Shown here piece by piece: positions 46,384 through 54,777 of a stretch of DNA of 64,000 nt. The stretch comes from Ruegeria arenilitoris (GTDB taxonomy: Bacteria; Pseudomonadota; Alphaproteobacteria; Rhodobacterales; Rhodobacteraceae): NCBI RefSeq assembly GCF_042675705.1, contig NZ_JBHTJJ010000006.1, one strand, 5' to 3'. Position 1 is the stretch's first letter. Each line of letters opens with the position of its first letter. The notes under the pieces were generated by a model that saw only the letters and a list, made by a program, of their open reading frames with translations, searched no databases and was not told where the DNA came from. The position numbers were made by a program, and so were the translations under genes.

Positions 46384-47367
46384 TCAGTCCAGCGTATCTG
46401 CAAGCCAGTTACGCAAAAGAAAATGCGCGATTGCCCCCTTCCGCGCCGGCAGAAGCTTGGGGTGCTCGCCTGCAAAAGCCTGCATCATCTCGGATTTGGT
46501 GACCCACATCGCGTCCTCGATCTCGACCGGGTCGATCGTGATCTCGCGCGACAGCGCCTCCGCTGCACACCCGAACATCAGCGACGACGGAAATGGCCAG
46601 GGTTGACTTGCCAGATAGCTGACGGGTCCGACCGGAACGCCGGCCTCCTCCATGACCTCGCGTCGCACGGCGGCCTCAAGGGTTTCGCCCGGTTCGACGA
46701 AACCGGCCAGCAGTGAATACATACCGTCAGGCCACCCTGGAGATCTGCCCATCAGGACAGAATCGCCCTGCGTGACCAACATGATCACCACCGGATCGGT
46801 GCGTGGAAAGTGCTGCCCGCCACAGGCCGGGCACAGCCGTTGCCACCCGGCCTGTGAAATGTTGGTCGGGTTGCCGCAGCGCGCGCAAAACCTGTGCGTC
46901 TCGTGCCAGCCGATCACGGCCTTGGCGGTGGCTGCCAATTCGGCGTCCCGGGCCGACAGCCGGGTCATGATCCGACGAAGCTCGGCGAACACGTGGCCCA
47001 CGGGCAGCCCCGGATGCTGCTGTTCGGTTCGGTCCACGAACGCTCCAACGCCCGACAGGTCCAACCCGTCGGCAGACCAATTCGAAATGTCCATTGCAAA
47101 CAGCGGCGCACCCGCATCACTGCGCCCCAGCAAGATCGGTTGGTCGATCGCCCCGCCGGGTCCGTTCGTAACCAGATCGTGGTCCATCGGAACCAAGGCC
47201 AACTGGTCCAACGCTTCGCCCATGACCAGCGGTTTGCCCCGCCACATCAGGATGCACCGCGCCGTGGTATCGGACCGTGCTGCCTCCAAAGCTCTGGCAT
47301 CGGTACGGATCTGCGCCGCCCGGTCCAGTCCAGAGCCGCCAAATGTCACGCTTTCCGCCCGTTTCAT
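46384..47367 (-). CDS. nudC: NADH pyrophosphatase NudC
   Basis: Nudix hydrolase that cleaves NAD(H) to NMN(H) and AMP and removes the NAD cap from RNA 5' ends. It is 327 residues from MKRAESVTFGG, with AAAGGGA before the ATG. Zinc finger CARCGNPTN...CPACGGQHFPRTDP, Nudix box GFVEPGETLEAAVRREVMEEAG and the NADH-specific motif SQPWPFPSSLM are all present. It is divergent from a 5'-nucleotidase family gene and followed by an SRPBCC gene. Confidence 0.95.
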   Translation of the reverse strand: MKRAESVTFGGSGLDRAAQIRTDARALEAARSDTTARCILMWRGKPLVMGEALDQLALVPMDHDLVTNGPGGAIDQPILLGRSDAGAPLFAMDISNWSADGLDLSGVGAFVDRTEQQHPGLPVGHVFAELRRIMTRLSARDAELAATAKAVIGWHETHRFCARCGNPTNISQAGWQRLCPACGGQHFPRTDPVVIMLVTQGDSVLMGRSPGWPDGMYSLLAGFVEPGETLEAAVRREVMEEAGVPVGPVSYLASQPWPFPSSLMFGCAAEALSREITIDPVEIEDAMWVTKSEMMQAFAGEHPKLLPARKGAIAHFLLRNWLADTLD

Positions 47368-47465
47368 GCCTGTCCCTTTGGAATTTGCACAAGGGCTGCC
47401 ACGACTTGGGCACTGGTGCAATGGGAATTCACACTCGCAAAAAGCATCGTTGTCGCAAAGGACGC

Positions 47466-49409
47466 ATGGAAGCCCTGACGATTACCTGTATTCTACCTTT
47501 AAGTGAAAACGTATGCACAACAGCACCTAAAAGAAGAAAATTGGCTCTGAAATCCTCCCTGCTTCAGGCACATCCCCACTTGAAAACCGCGCACATCCGG
47601 ATTCTTGCAACGACCGATCTGCACATGAATCTGAGCAGTTTCGACTATTATGCGGACCGGCCGGAACCAAGTGTGGGCTTCACCCGAACCGCCAGTTTGA
47701 TCCGCTCTGCACGTCAAGAGGCGGAAGAGGCGAATGCAACTGTCCTGTTGTTCGACAACGGCGATTCCCTTCAGGGGACACTTCTGGGTGACTGGGCGGT
47801 CGCGCAGACCGACGCGACCCACCCGTTGATGTCAGCCTTTGGGCGCTTGGGCTACGACGCAATTGCGCTGGGGAACCACGATTTCGGCTTTGGTCTGCCA
47901 GCTCTGGGCCGGATCGTTTCTCGGGCACCTTGCCCGGTTTTGTGCAGTAACATGCAGTGTCTGACCGGGGTAGCGCCCTGGCAGAAACAGGCAATCCTGA
48001 CCCGTCATGTCCACATCAACGGCCATAGCATTCCTGTCCGAATTGGCGTGTTCTCGATCCTGCCGCCGCAGACGGTGAAGTGGGAAGCACCACAATTGGA
48101 AGGCCAGGTTGCAGCCGAGGATGCCGTCGCCACGGCGCGCCGGATGGCCGAGAATTTGCGTCGTCAGGGCTGCGACCTGATTGTGGCTCTTGCACATTCT
48201 GGCCTAGGCGAGCCCGACGTCGCGCCGATGACGGAAAATGTGGTCGCACAGCTTTCTGCTCTGGACGGTATTGATGCAATCGTGGCCGGACACACGCACC
48301 TGACACTGCCCGACCCAAGCGATGGTAACCCGCAGCAGGCCAGACCCATGGTCATGCCTGGATCAGCGGGGTCGCATTTGGGGGTGATCGACCTCACGCT
48401 TGCTATGAACGCCGCGGGAGAAGCGAGAATTGCTGGTCACAGCGCGCATCTGCGCGCGATCTGCCCGGGCGGGGCTGAAGCCGGAGATTGGGTCGTTCCT
48501 GAAGACCCTGAGATGGTCGAACTTTTTGCCGCAGCCCACAAAGCGACCCGCAAAGCCGCTGCCCAGCCGGTGGGCCGGATCAATCGTCCTCTGCATAGCT
48601 ATTTCACCTTCTGCGGGGTGGATCAGGGGCTGAACTTGGTCGCCGCAGCCCAGGCGGCAGCCCTGCGACCGGTTCTGGCCGGGACGGCCTTTGAGACTCT
48701 GCCAGTTCTGTCCGCAGCCGCACCTTCGAAATTCGGAGGCCGGGCCGGCCCAAGACACTACACCGAAGTTCCGGCTGGCGATGTCACCGTACGGCATGTC
48801 TCGGACTTGCATGTGTTCCCGAACCAATTGGCCGCCATGCTGCTGGATGGCCGCCAGATCGCCGATTGGCTGGAGGTGTCGGCTGCCCAATTCTCGCAAC
48901 TTGGCGATAGCGACGAGCAGGTTCTGATCAACCCCGAGGGCACCGGGCACAATTTCGACGTGCTGCATGGGGTGACCTACAGGTTCGATCTGACGCAGCC
49001 CGCGCGATATGATTTGGGCGGCCAGTCGATCGACACGTCCCATTCCCGCCTGCGCGATCTTGCCTATCAGGGTCGCCCCGTCGATCCGGATGAACAATTC
49101 GTCGTTGCATCAAACAGCTACCGAGCCAATGGCGGCGGCAACTTTCCCGTCCCAGACCCGTCCCGCCTGATCCCGGTGCCGCCGCTGAGCCTTCAGGGTA
49201 TCTTGCGCGACTACCTGGCGGGACGATTGGGTCCGGATCCGTTGGAAAACACCGCCCAAAGCTTTTCCTTTGTTCCGCAGGCGGGCCGGTCCGTGATTCT
49301 GAAGACCGGGCCAAGCGCTGCGAACTACCTGCACGAGCTGGACCACTTTGCAGCCACCACCGACGGGCAGGACGCGCGCGGGTTTCTTCGGATACGCCTG
49401 TCTTTGTGA
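47466..49409 (+). CDS. 5'-nucleotidase / 2',3'-cyclic phosphodiesterase family enzyme
   Basis: A metallophosphoesterase of the UshA/CpdB family, about 647 residues. N-terminal motifs: ATTDLHMNL, FDNGDSLQG, ALGNHDFGFG, ALAHSG and AGHTH, which bind the two metals. The C-terminal nucleotidase domain ends with VASNSYRANGGGNFPV, as in CpdB. The best start is the ATG (MEALTITCIL) with AAAGGA 3 bases upstream; a TTG giving LALKSSLLQAHPH is an alternative. From neither start is a signal peptide visible, unlike the periplasmic relatives. It is divergent from nudC, so a nucleotide-recycling link is plausible. Confidence 0.82.
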   Translation: MEALTITCILPLSENVCTTAPKRRKLALKSSLLQAHPHLKTAHIRILATTDLHMNLSSFDYYADRPEPSVGFTRTASLIRSARQEAEEANATVLLFDNGDSLQGTLLGDWAVAQTDATHPLMSAFGRLGYDAIALGNHDFGFGLPALGRIVSRAPCPVLCSNMQCLTGVAPWQKQAILTRHVHINGHSIPVRIGVFSILPPQTVKWEAPQLEGQVAAEDAVATARRMAENLRRQGCDLIVALAHSGLGEPDVAPMTENVVAQLSALDGIDAIVAGHTHLTLPDPSDGNPQQARPMVMPGSAGSHLGVIDLTLAMNAAGEARIAGHSAHLRAICPGGAEAGDWVVPEDPEMVELFAAAHKATRKAAAQPVGRINRPLHSYFTFCGVDQGLNLVAAAQAAALRPVLAGTAFETLPVLSAAAPSKFGGRAGPRHYTEVPAGDVTVRHVSDLHVFPNQLAAMLLDGRQIADWLEVSAAQFSQLGDSDEQVLINPEGTGHNFDVLHGVTYRFDLTQPARYDLGGQSIDTSHSRLRDLAYQGRPVDPDEQFVVASNSYRANGGGNFPVPDPSRLIPVPPLSLQGILRDYLAGRLGPDPLENTAQSFSFVPQAGRSVILKTGPSAANYLHELDHFAATTDGQDARGFLRIRLSL

Positions 49410-49413
49410 CGGG

Positions 49414-49442
49414 TTGCCAAGCGGCTGCGTGATGCCTATATC
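49414..49442 (+). promoter_or_regulatory. Promoter of the SRP RNA gene
   Basis: TTGCCA and TATATC are separated by exactly 17 bases. The predicted start of transcription, 7-8 bases on, coincides with the first base of the SRP RNA terminal stem. The promoter begins 5 bases after the preceding stop codon. Confidence 0.68.
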
Positions 49443-49449
49443 GGCGGTC

Positions 49450-49543
49450 GAGAGGTTGGCGCGGGCAAGCGCCTCGCCAACCTGGTCAGGTCCGGAAGGA
49501 AGCAGCCACAACGAGCCCCGCTTGGGTCGATGTCCAACCTCTC
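49450..49543 (+). ncRNA. ffs: Signal recognition particle RNA (4.5S type)
   Basis: RNA scaffold of the signal recognition particle, which with Ffh targets membrane proteins. The diagnostic apical domain GGTCAGGTCCGGAAGGAAGC (GGAA tetraloop and the symmetric loop bound by Ffh) lies at 49484-49503, followed by AGCC. The ends pair perfectly: GAGAGGTTGG with CCAACCTCTC. At about 94 bases this is the small bacterial form lacking an Alu domain. Confidence 0.93.
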
Positions 49544-49628
49544 ACTTGACGCCGCGCCGCGTATTCGGCCGGGTCAATCCAACCTCTGCATTTCGTCGCC
49601 GTTCCTGAAAACCGCGCTTACGGGCGGG

Positions 49629-50486
49629 TCAGGCGATCAATCGCGGCCAAACGGCACTGCTGCGGCGGGCGAAGGCGCCGATATGACCGATTTCGGACAG
49701 TCCGAAATCCTTGGGCTCCAACAAGTGCCGACGGGCGGTCGGACCATAGAGTTCAGCCAGCCGCCAGACGGCGGGTGGTGGCACTGTCTGGTCATCCTCA
49801 AACGCAATGATATCCGCCGTGGCGTTCGCCCGGCTCCAATCCGCCAGGGGAAGCGTGTCACCTAGTTCGGGCAGATAGCTGGTGGGCGATGTGCACCACT
49901 TGCGCCATTGCCAATAGACGCCAGCCGGCAAGTCGGCTCCGAATCCCAGTAGTTTCCCTGGCAGGAACCCCAGCAGATGCACCAGAGGTGGCACATGGCC
50001 ATACCAGAACAAAGTCGCCAAGCCCTTGTAGGGCCACGGGTGATCGGCCACCGTCACCAAACCTGCGCACACACAGATCATCCGTTCGATCTGTTCGATT
50101 TCCGGTTGCAGCGGACCCAGCATTCCACCGACCGAATGCCCGATCACCCACAGTTTTGCCCGCGGATAGTGACGGCGCATCTCGGCACGGGCAGCGGGCA
50201 TGTCGATCAGCGCCCAGTCCGCCATCGTGGCCTTCGAGTCTTTCAGCCGCCCTGTCAGCGAATGTTCGAAGTCCCGGTAATCATATGTCAGGCAAGCCAT
50301 ACCGCGCTCGGCGGCCAGCCAGCGAGCAAAGTGCTGATAGTAGTCACGTGGCACTCCTGTTGCGCCGTTCAGGACCACAACGGTTTGCGGCTCGACCGCC
50401 GGAGTGTAAAGCCGCGCCGCCAGCTGGGTCTGGCCCGACGGAAACTGAAAGTCTTCCACGTCAACCGCGTGCTGCGAATCCAACAT
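49629..50486 (-). CDS. Alpha/beta hydrolase
   Basis: A 285-residue cytosolic alpha/beta-hydrolase. It starts MLDSQHAVDVEDFQFP, 5 bases after a strong GGAGG. The nucleophile elbow is GHSVGGM (G-x-S-x-G), preceded by LNGATGVPRDYYQHFARWLA, the oxyanion strand and cap start. The acid and His are likely in IIAFEDDQTVPPPAV and EIGHIGAF. The layout fits lipase/esterase-type proteins of unknown substrate. It is divergent from a TetR gene, with two TetR-type operators between them. Confidence 0.85.
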   Translation of the reverse strand: MLDSQHAVDVEDFQFPSGQTQLAARLYTPAVEPQTVVVLNGATGVPRDYYQHFARWLAAERGMACLTYDYRDFEHSLTGRLKDSKATMADWALIDMPAARAEMRRHYPRAKLWVIGHSVGGMLGPLQPEIEQIERMICVCAGLVTVADHPWPYKGLATLFWYGHVPPLVHLLGFLPGKLLGFGADLPAGVYWQWRKWCTSPTSYLPELGDTLPLADWSRANATADIIAFEDDQTVPPPAVWRLAELYGPTARRHLLEPKDFGLSEIGHIGAFARRSSAVWPRLIA

Positions 50487-50504
50487 CTTTGCCTCCAAAC
50501 ACTC

Positions 50505-50548
50505 TGGACCGATCGGTCTAATACTTTGCGTCTGGACCATTTGGTCTA
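50505..50548. promoter_or_regulatory. Tandem TetR operators
   Basis: Two near-identical dyads in the divergent promoter: TGGACC-GATC-GGTCTA (50505-50520) and TGGACC-ATTT-GGTCTA (50533-50548), 28 bases apart start to start. They resemble the AGACC/GGTCT sites of the LmrA/YxaF-type TetR group, to which the adjacent regulator appears to belong. Confidence 0.78.
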
Positions 50549-50570
50549 GGGCTGTCAATATTCGACCTGC

Positions 50571-51143
50571 ATGACCCAACGTCCACCAAACACCAAAGAT
50601 CGCCTGATCGTGACTGCCGCCAAACTGTTCCAGCGCTCGGGCTATAACGGTGTCGGTCTGGCGGAATTGCTGGCCGAAGCGCAGGCCCCCAAGGGTTCGC
50701 TGTATCACCATTTTCCAAAGGGCAAGCCGGATCTGGCCCTGGCGGCGGCCAGTTGGGCCTCGGACGGGATGTTGAACATGATCGCTGCGGCATTCGACGA
50801 CGCCGCGGATTTTCGCGACGGGGTCACCACCCTGTGCCACAAAATCGCGAAGCTGTTCGACACCTCGGCGCAATGGGAGACCTGCCCCATCGCCGCCACC
50901 CTGTTCGAAAGCCCCGACAACCGCGCGTTTCGGGAGCATGCCGACCGTCTGTATGAAAGCTGGATCATCGAAGTTCGAAACCACGCCGCGCGGTTCGGAG
51001 TTTCCGACCCCGAAAATGCTGCGGACACCCTGTTCATCGTGATGCAGGGCGGCTGGCAATTGGCCCGTGCCCGCAGGGATTCGAATGTGCTGCGCAGACT
51101 GCCTAATCTGTTCCCTTGGAATTCACTCCGGCAACCGGGCTGA
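50571..51143 (+). CDS. TetR-family repressor (LmrA/YxaF-like)
   Basis: A 190-residue TetR regulator. The N-terminal helix-turn-helix is TKDRLIVTAAKLFQRSGYNG ... AQAPKGSLYHHFPKGK, with the PKGSLYHHFP signature shared with the LmrA/YxaF subgroup; the C-terminal domain (SWASDGMLNMIAAAF, ETCPIAATLFES) has the CP motif of that group. It likely represses itself and the divergent hydrolase through two operators. The inducer is unknown. Confidence 0.9.
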   Translation: MTQRPPNTKDRLIVTAAKLFQRSGYNGVGLAELLAEAQAPKGSLYHHFPKGKPDLALAAASWASDGMLNMIAAAFDDAADFRDGVTTLCHKIAKLFDTSAQWETCPIAATLFESPDNRAFREHADRLYESWIIEVRNHAARFGVSDPENAADTLFIVMQGGWQLARARRDSNVLRRLPNLFPWNSLRQPG

Positions 51144-51183
51144 AACCGTCTTGACTCGATCCCGGATACACCGCTAGCGATGA

Positions 51184-51382
51184 GGGGATGGTTCCCGTGC
51201 CGTTTCGGTCCGGGATGAAAAGGGAACACGGTGCGGTCCAACCCGGAACTCCGGAGCGGACCAAGGCCGCGACTGCCCCCGCAACTGTAGGCGGAGAGCG
51301 ATGCCGAAATACCACTGACCGAAAGGTTGGGAAGGTCGGCAAAGCAAAGACCCGCAAGTCAGGAGACCTGCCATCACACGTG
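51184..51382 (+). promoter_or_regulatory. Cobalamin (B12) riboswitch
   Basis: All main landmarks of an adenosylcobalamin-type aptamer are present on the plus strand: the paired arms GGTTCCCGTGCC / AAAGGGAACACGGTGC, the core GACTGCCCCCGCAACTGTAG (51271-51290), the ACCACTG element (51311-51317), GGGAAGGTCGGCAAAGC, and the 3' closing AAGTCAGGAGACCTGCC (51356-51372). A TTGACT at 51151 may be its -35. Downstream, CGCCC (51452-51456) can pair with GGGCG (51467-51471), which overlaps the ribosome site of the next gene, a possible translational switch. Confidence 0.95.
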
Positions 51383-51475
51383 AAACCGAAACTCGGACGG
51401 GGTGTCCGGGCAGGGTCTGGCCTTGAAACCGGCGTCTGTCCAAATCCACCCCGCCCAGCGCGCGGAGGGCGCAAC

Positions 51476-51883
51476 ATGATTTGGAAGACCGATACCCATG
51501 TATTCGCGGCAACCATCTGCCAGCGCACCGGAAAGACCTGCCCGGCATTGGCGCGCATGGCACGGGCCATCGCGCAGGCAATGGCGACGGCGCAGGCCGC
51601 TACATCCCCCGACTTCCAAGTGGAAGGCAGCAGCGAACTGGCCCATTGCGAACATGGCTGCACGGCGCGGTTCGATGCACGTCCCGAACGGATCCGCGTG
51701 TATTGCGGAGCGGCCGCCGATACCCCGTCCGACTGTCTTGAAATCTATGCCGACATACTGTTTGACAACCAGAGCGACGCCCTGCCCGCACAGGTCATCG
51801 GTGATCGACCCTGTGCGATGCTGCAGGCCACGGCGATCATGCCCGTGGTCAGGGCCGAGCGCGAGTTCCGCGCAACCGCCTGA
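51476..51883 (+). CDS. DUF1636 (ferredoxin-like, metal-binding) protein
   Basis: A 135-residue protein of the DUF1636 family, predicted thioredoxin-like/ferredoxin-like and metal-binding. It starts MIWKTDTHVFAATIC, with GGAGG 7 bases before the ATG. Cysteines at about 15, 22, 57, 61, 76, 86 and 110 (for example ICQRTGKTC and HCEHGC) could bind an iron-sulfur cluster or other metal. In alphaproteobacteria such genes usually sit among cobalt-uptake and cobalamin-synthesis genes. Here it is alone behind a cobalamin riboswitch, so it should be made when B12 is short. Function unknown. Confidence 0.85.
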   Translation: MIWKTDTHVFAATICQRTGKTCPALARMARAIAQAMATAQAATSPDFQVEGSSELAHCEHGCTARFDARPERIRVYCGAAADTPSDCLEIYADILFDNQSDALPAQVIGDRPCAMLQATAIMPVVRAEREFRATA

Positions 51884-51886
51884 AGG

Positions 51887-52390
51887 TCAGGTCGCCAGTG
51901 CCTCGCGCGCCGGGGCGACGGCCCAGTCCATCTGAGCATCAGTCTCGACCGCGCAGGGGCGTACTGCCCGCAGGCGTTTCAGGGCCTGTTCCGGCTGCTC
52001 GCCGCTTTCGATCATCAAGCGCAGAACAACCATGCCAGACCGCCCACAACCGCCCCGGCAGTGGACCAGTACCCGCCCGCCGCCCGACAGCGCATGGCGG
52101 GCGGCGGCGCTGACTTCGGGCCAGCGGCCGGATATCTCGGTCGACGGCGCCGAGAAGTCGGCGACCGGCAGATGCGCCCACCGACAGGCGCGGCGATGAA
52201 TGTCACAGCCCAATTCGCCAGCACCCACAGAAACCAGTTCGGCAAGGGTTGTCATCGAAATCACCAGCCCCGGCGCCCAGGCTGAAATCAGGTCCAGGTC
52301 TCCTTCATAGTCGCCGCCACCGCCGGGAACCGAGGTCAGGGCCAGCGTGCCGCCACCCACCTGCAATGCATGAACCACAAGATTTGTCAT
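51887..52390 (-). CDS. Protein-tyrosine/dual-specificity phosphatase family protein
   Basis: A 167-residue cysteine-based phosphatase. The catalytic loop is VHCRGGCGRSGMV, matching C-x5-R-S/T, and the general acid is probably the Asp in LPVADFSAPS. No signal peptide. The start MTNLVVHALQVGGG has no strong ribosome site. Its stop is 3 bases from that of DUF1636 (convergent). The target could be a phosphoprotein or a small phosphate ester. Confidence 0.83.
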   Translation of the reverse strand: MTNLVVHALQVGGGTLALTSVPGGGGDYEGDLDLISAWAPGLVISMTTLAELVSVGAGELGCDIHRRACRWAHLPVADFSAPSTEISGRWPEVSAAARHALSGGGRVLVHCRGGCGRSGMVVLRLMIESGEQPEQALKRLRAVRPCAVETDAQMDWAVAPAREALAT

Positions 52391-52545
52391 CAGACGTTCC
52401 CCCCGAAACTGGCTGATTGAACTTGATCCGGGCAGTATGCCTCACACCGCGCGCTCGCCAAAGCGAAAAACCTGCACCGGCGCTGTGGACGCGGGGCACC
52501 GGGAACTCTACCCTGCATCGTCAGTACGAATCCGTCAGAGCAGAC

Positions 52546-54300
52546 ATGACCACACAGTCCAGCCCCGCCTATCAGGTTCTCGCCCGAAAATACCGCCCGG
52601 AAACCTTTGCCGACCTGGTCGGTCAGGATGCCATGGTGCGCACGCTGAAAAACGCGTTCGAGGCGGACCGGATCGCGCAGGCCTTCATCATGACCGGCAT
52701 CCGTGGCACCGGCAAGACGACCACGGCCCGGATCATCGCCAAGGGCATGAACTGCATCGGCCCCGACGGCAATGGCGGCCCAACGACCGAACCCTGCGGC
52801 CAGTGCGAGCATTGCGTGGCCATCATGGAAGGTCGCCATGTGGACGTGCTGGAAATGGACGCCGCCAGCCGCACCGGTGTGGGCGACATCCGCGAGATCA
52901 TCGACAGCGTGCGCTATCGCGCCGCCAGCGCGCGCTACAAGATCTACATCATCGACGAAGTCCACATGCTGTCGACCAGCGCGTTCAACGCGCTGCTGAA
53001 AACGCTGGAGGAACCGCCCGAACATGTAAAGTTCATCTTTGCCACGACCGAGATTCGCAAGGTTCCGGTCACCGTGCTGTCGCGCTGCCAACGGTTCGAC
53101 CTGCGCCGGATCGAGCCCGAGGTGATGATCGGCCTGCTGCGCAAGATCGCCACCGCCGAGGGCGCGGAAATCTCGGATGACGCGCTGGCCCTGATCACCC
53201 GCGCCGCCGAAGGCTCGGCCCGGGATGCGACCTCGCTGCTGGATCAGGCGATCAGTCATGGCGCCGGCGAAACCACTGCCGACCAGGTGCGCGCGATGCT
53301 GGGGCTGGCCGACCGGGGCCGCGTTCTTGACCTGATGGACATGATCCTGCGCGGCGATGCGGCCGGGGCCCTGACCGAACTGGGCGCGCAATATGCCGAG
53401 GGCGCCGACCCGCTGGCGGTGCTGCGCGATCTGGCCGAAATCACGCATTGGGTCTCGGTGGTGAAGATCACTCCCGACGCGGCCGAGGACCCGACCGTCT
53501 CACCAGACGAGCGCACCCGCGGCCAGCAGATGGCCGAGGCGCTGCCGATGCGGGTGCTGACCCGGATGTGGCAGATGCTGCTGAAGGCACTCGAGGAAGT
53601 CTCGGCCGCCCCCAACGCCATGATGGCCGCGGAAATGGCGGTGATCCGTCTGACCCATGTGGCCGATCTGCCCAGCCCGGAAGAGTTGATCAAGCGCCTT
53701 CAGGACAGCCCTCCGCCGCCCGTCGGCGGGCCGGGGGGCGGCGTTCCGGTCGCCGGAAACAGCGCCCCGCCCGTGACCGCGACGGCCTCGGCCCATGCGC
53801 CGGCCCCGCGCGGTGCGGGCGGCGCGCCCACGGCGGCGTTGGCTCAGGACGTGCAGACCGCGCTGGCGCGTTATCCAACTTTCGAGCATGTGGTCGAGCT
53901 GATCCGCGCCAACCGTGACGTGAAACTGCTGGTCGAGGTCGAAAACGGCGTCCGCCTCGTCTCGTACCAGCCGGGCCGGATCGAGTTCACGCCCACCGAA
54001 AAGGCGCCCACCGACCTGGCCGCGCGGCTCGGGTCGGCGCTGCAGCGCTGGACCGGCAATCGCTGGGCGGTCTCGATCGTCTCGGACGGAGACGCGCCCA
54101 CCATCGCCGAACTGCGCGACGCGGCCGAGCTGGCGCTAAAGGCCAAGGCCGAAGAACACCCTCTGGTGCAGGCGGTTCTGACACAGTTCCCGAAGGCCCG
54201 CATCACCCGGATCGAAACCCCCGAGGACCGTGCGGCCAAGGTCGAAACCGAAGCCCTGCCCGAGGTCGAGGACGAATGGGACCCGTTCGAGGAAGACTGA
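52546..54300 (+). CDS. dnaX: DNA polymerase III subunit tau/gamma
   Basis: ATPase of the clamp loader. It is 584 residues from MTTQSSPAYQVLARKYRPET; 43 in-frame codons upstream lack similarity. It has Walker A (GIRGTGKTTTARI), a zinc site with an insertion (CIGPDGNGGPTTEPCGQCEHC), Walker B IIDEVHMLS, and the sensor SRCQRFDLRRIE. A Pro/Gly/Ala-rich linker (about 395-425) leads to a C-terminal tau-like region ending EVEDEWDPFEED. I saw no A-rich slippery site for a gamma frameshift. First gene of dnaX-ybaB-recR. Confidence 0.97.
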   Translation: MTTQSSPAYQVLARKYRPETFADLVGQDAMVRTLKNAFEADRIAQAFIMTGIRGTGKTTTARIIAKGMNCIGPDGNGGPTTEPCGQCEHCVAIMEGRHVDVLEMDAASRTGVGDIREIIDSVRYRAASARYKIYIIDEVHMLSTSAFNALLKTLEEPPEHVKFIFATTEIRKVPVTVLSRCQRFDLRRIEPEVMIGLLRKIATAEGAEISDDALALITRAAEGSARDATSLLDQAISHGAGETTADQVRAMLGLADRGRVLDLMDMILRGDAAGALTELGAQYAEGADPLAVLRDLAEITHWVSVVKITPDAAEDPTVSPDERTRGQQMAEALPMRVLTRMWQMLLKALEEVSAAPNAMMAAEMAVIRLTHVADLPSPEELIKRLQDSPPPPVGGPGGGVPVAGNSAPPVTATASAHAPAPRGAGGAPTAALAQDVQTALARYPTFEHVVELIRANRDVKLLVEVENGVRLVSYQPGRIEFTPTEKAPTDLAARLGSALQRWTGNRWAVSIVSDGDAPTIAELRDAAELALKAKAEEHPLVQAVLTQFPKARITRIETPEDRAAKVETEALPEVEDEWDPFEED

Positions 54301-54386
54301 TCATCCGCGCAGAAGGCGCGCTGCCCTTGTGAAGGACGCAGACGGCCCGTATTTAGGCCGCAAATCGAATGACAGGAGACATACAG

Positions 54387-54731
54387 ATGCTCAAAGGACT
54401 CGGTGGTCTGGGCGACATGGCCAAGATGATGAAATCCGCGCAGGAACTGCAGACCAAGATGGCGCAGATGCAGGAAGAGCTGAACACCATCATGGTCGTC
54501 GGCGAATCCGGCGCGGGCCTGGTCAAGGCCACGGCCTCGGCCAAGGGCGAGCTGAAAGGTCTGGACATCGACCCCTCGATTTTCAACAGCGACGACAAGG
54601 AAGTGGTCGAGGACTTGATCCTGGCCGCCATCAAGGATGCGCAGACCAAGGCGGCCGAGCGGTCACAGGAAGAAATGGCCAAGCTGACCGAAAGCATGGG
54701 TCTGCCGGCGGACATCAAGCTGCCGTTCTGA
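54387..54731 (+). CDS. ybaB: YbaB/EbfC nucleoid-associated protein
   Basis: A 114-residue dimeric DNA-binding protein. It starts MLKGLGGLGDMAKMMKSAQE at an ATG 9 bases after AGGAG; an ATG 6 codons upstream has no ribosome site. The central KMAQMQEELNTIMVVGES and AKGELKGLDIDPSIF are family-typical. Conserved between dnaX and recR, where it is thought to act in nucleoid organisation or repair. Confidence 0.95.
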   Translation: MLKGLGGLGDMAKMMKSAQELQTKMAQMQEELNTIMVVGESGAGLVKATASAKGELKGLDIDPSIFNSDDKEVVEDLILAAIKDAQTKAAERSQEEMAKLTESMGLPADIKLPF

Positions 54732-54777
54732 TCTCCGCCCTTCAACCCCCCGCTGCCAAAGCCACGCAGGACTGGCC

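Noticed and set aside
52546..54300. A possible programmed frameshift in dnaX making a gamma form
   Set aside because: No A-rich slippery heptamer was found; the frame is continuous, and a shorter form may arise by proteolysis as reported in other alphaproteobacteria.
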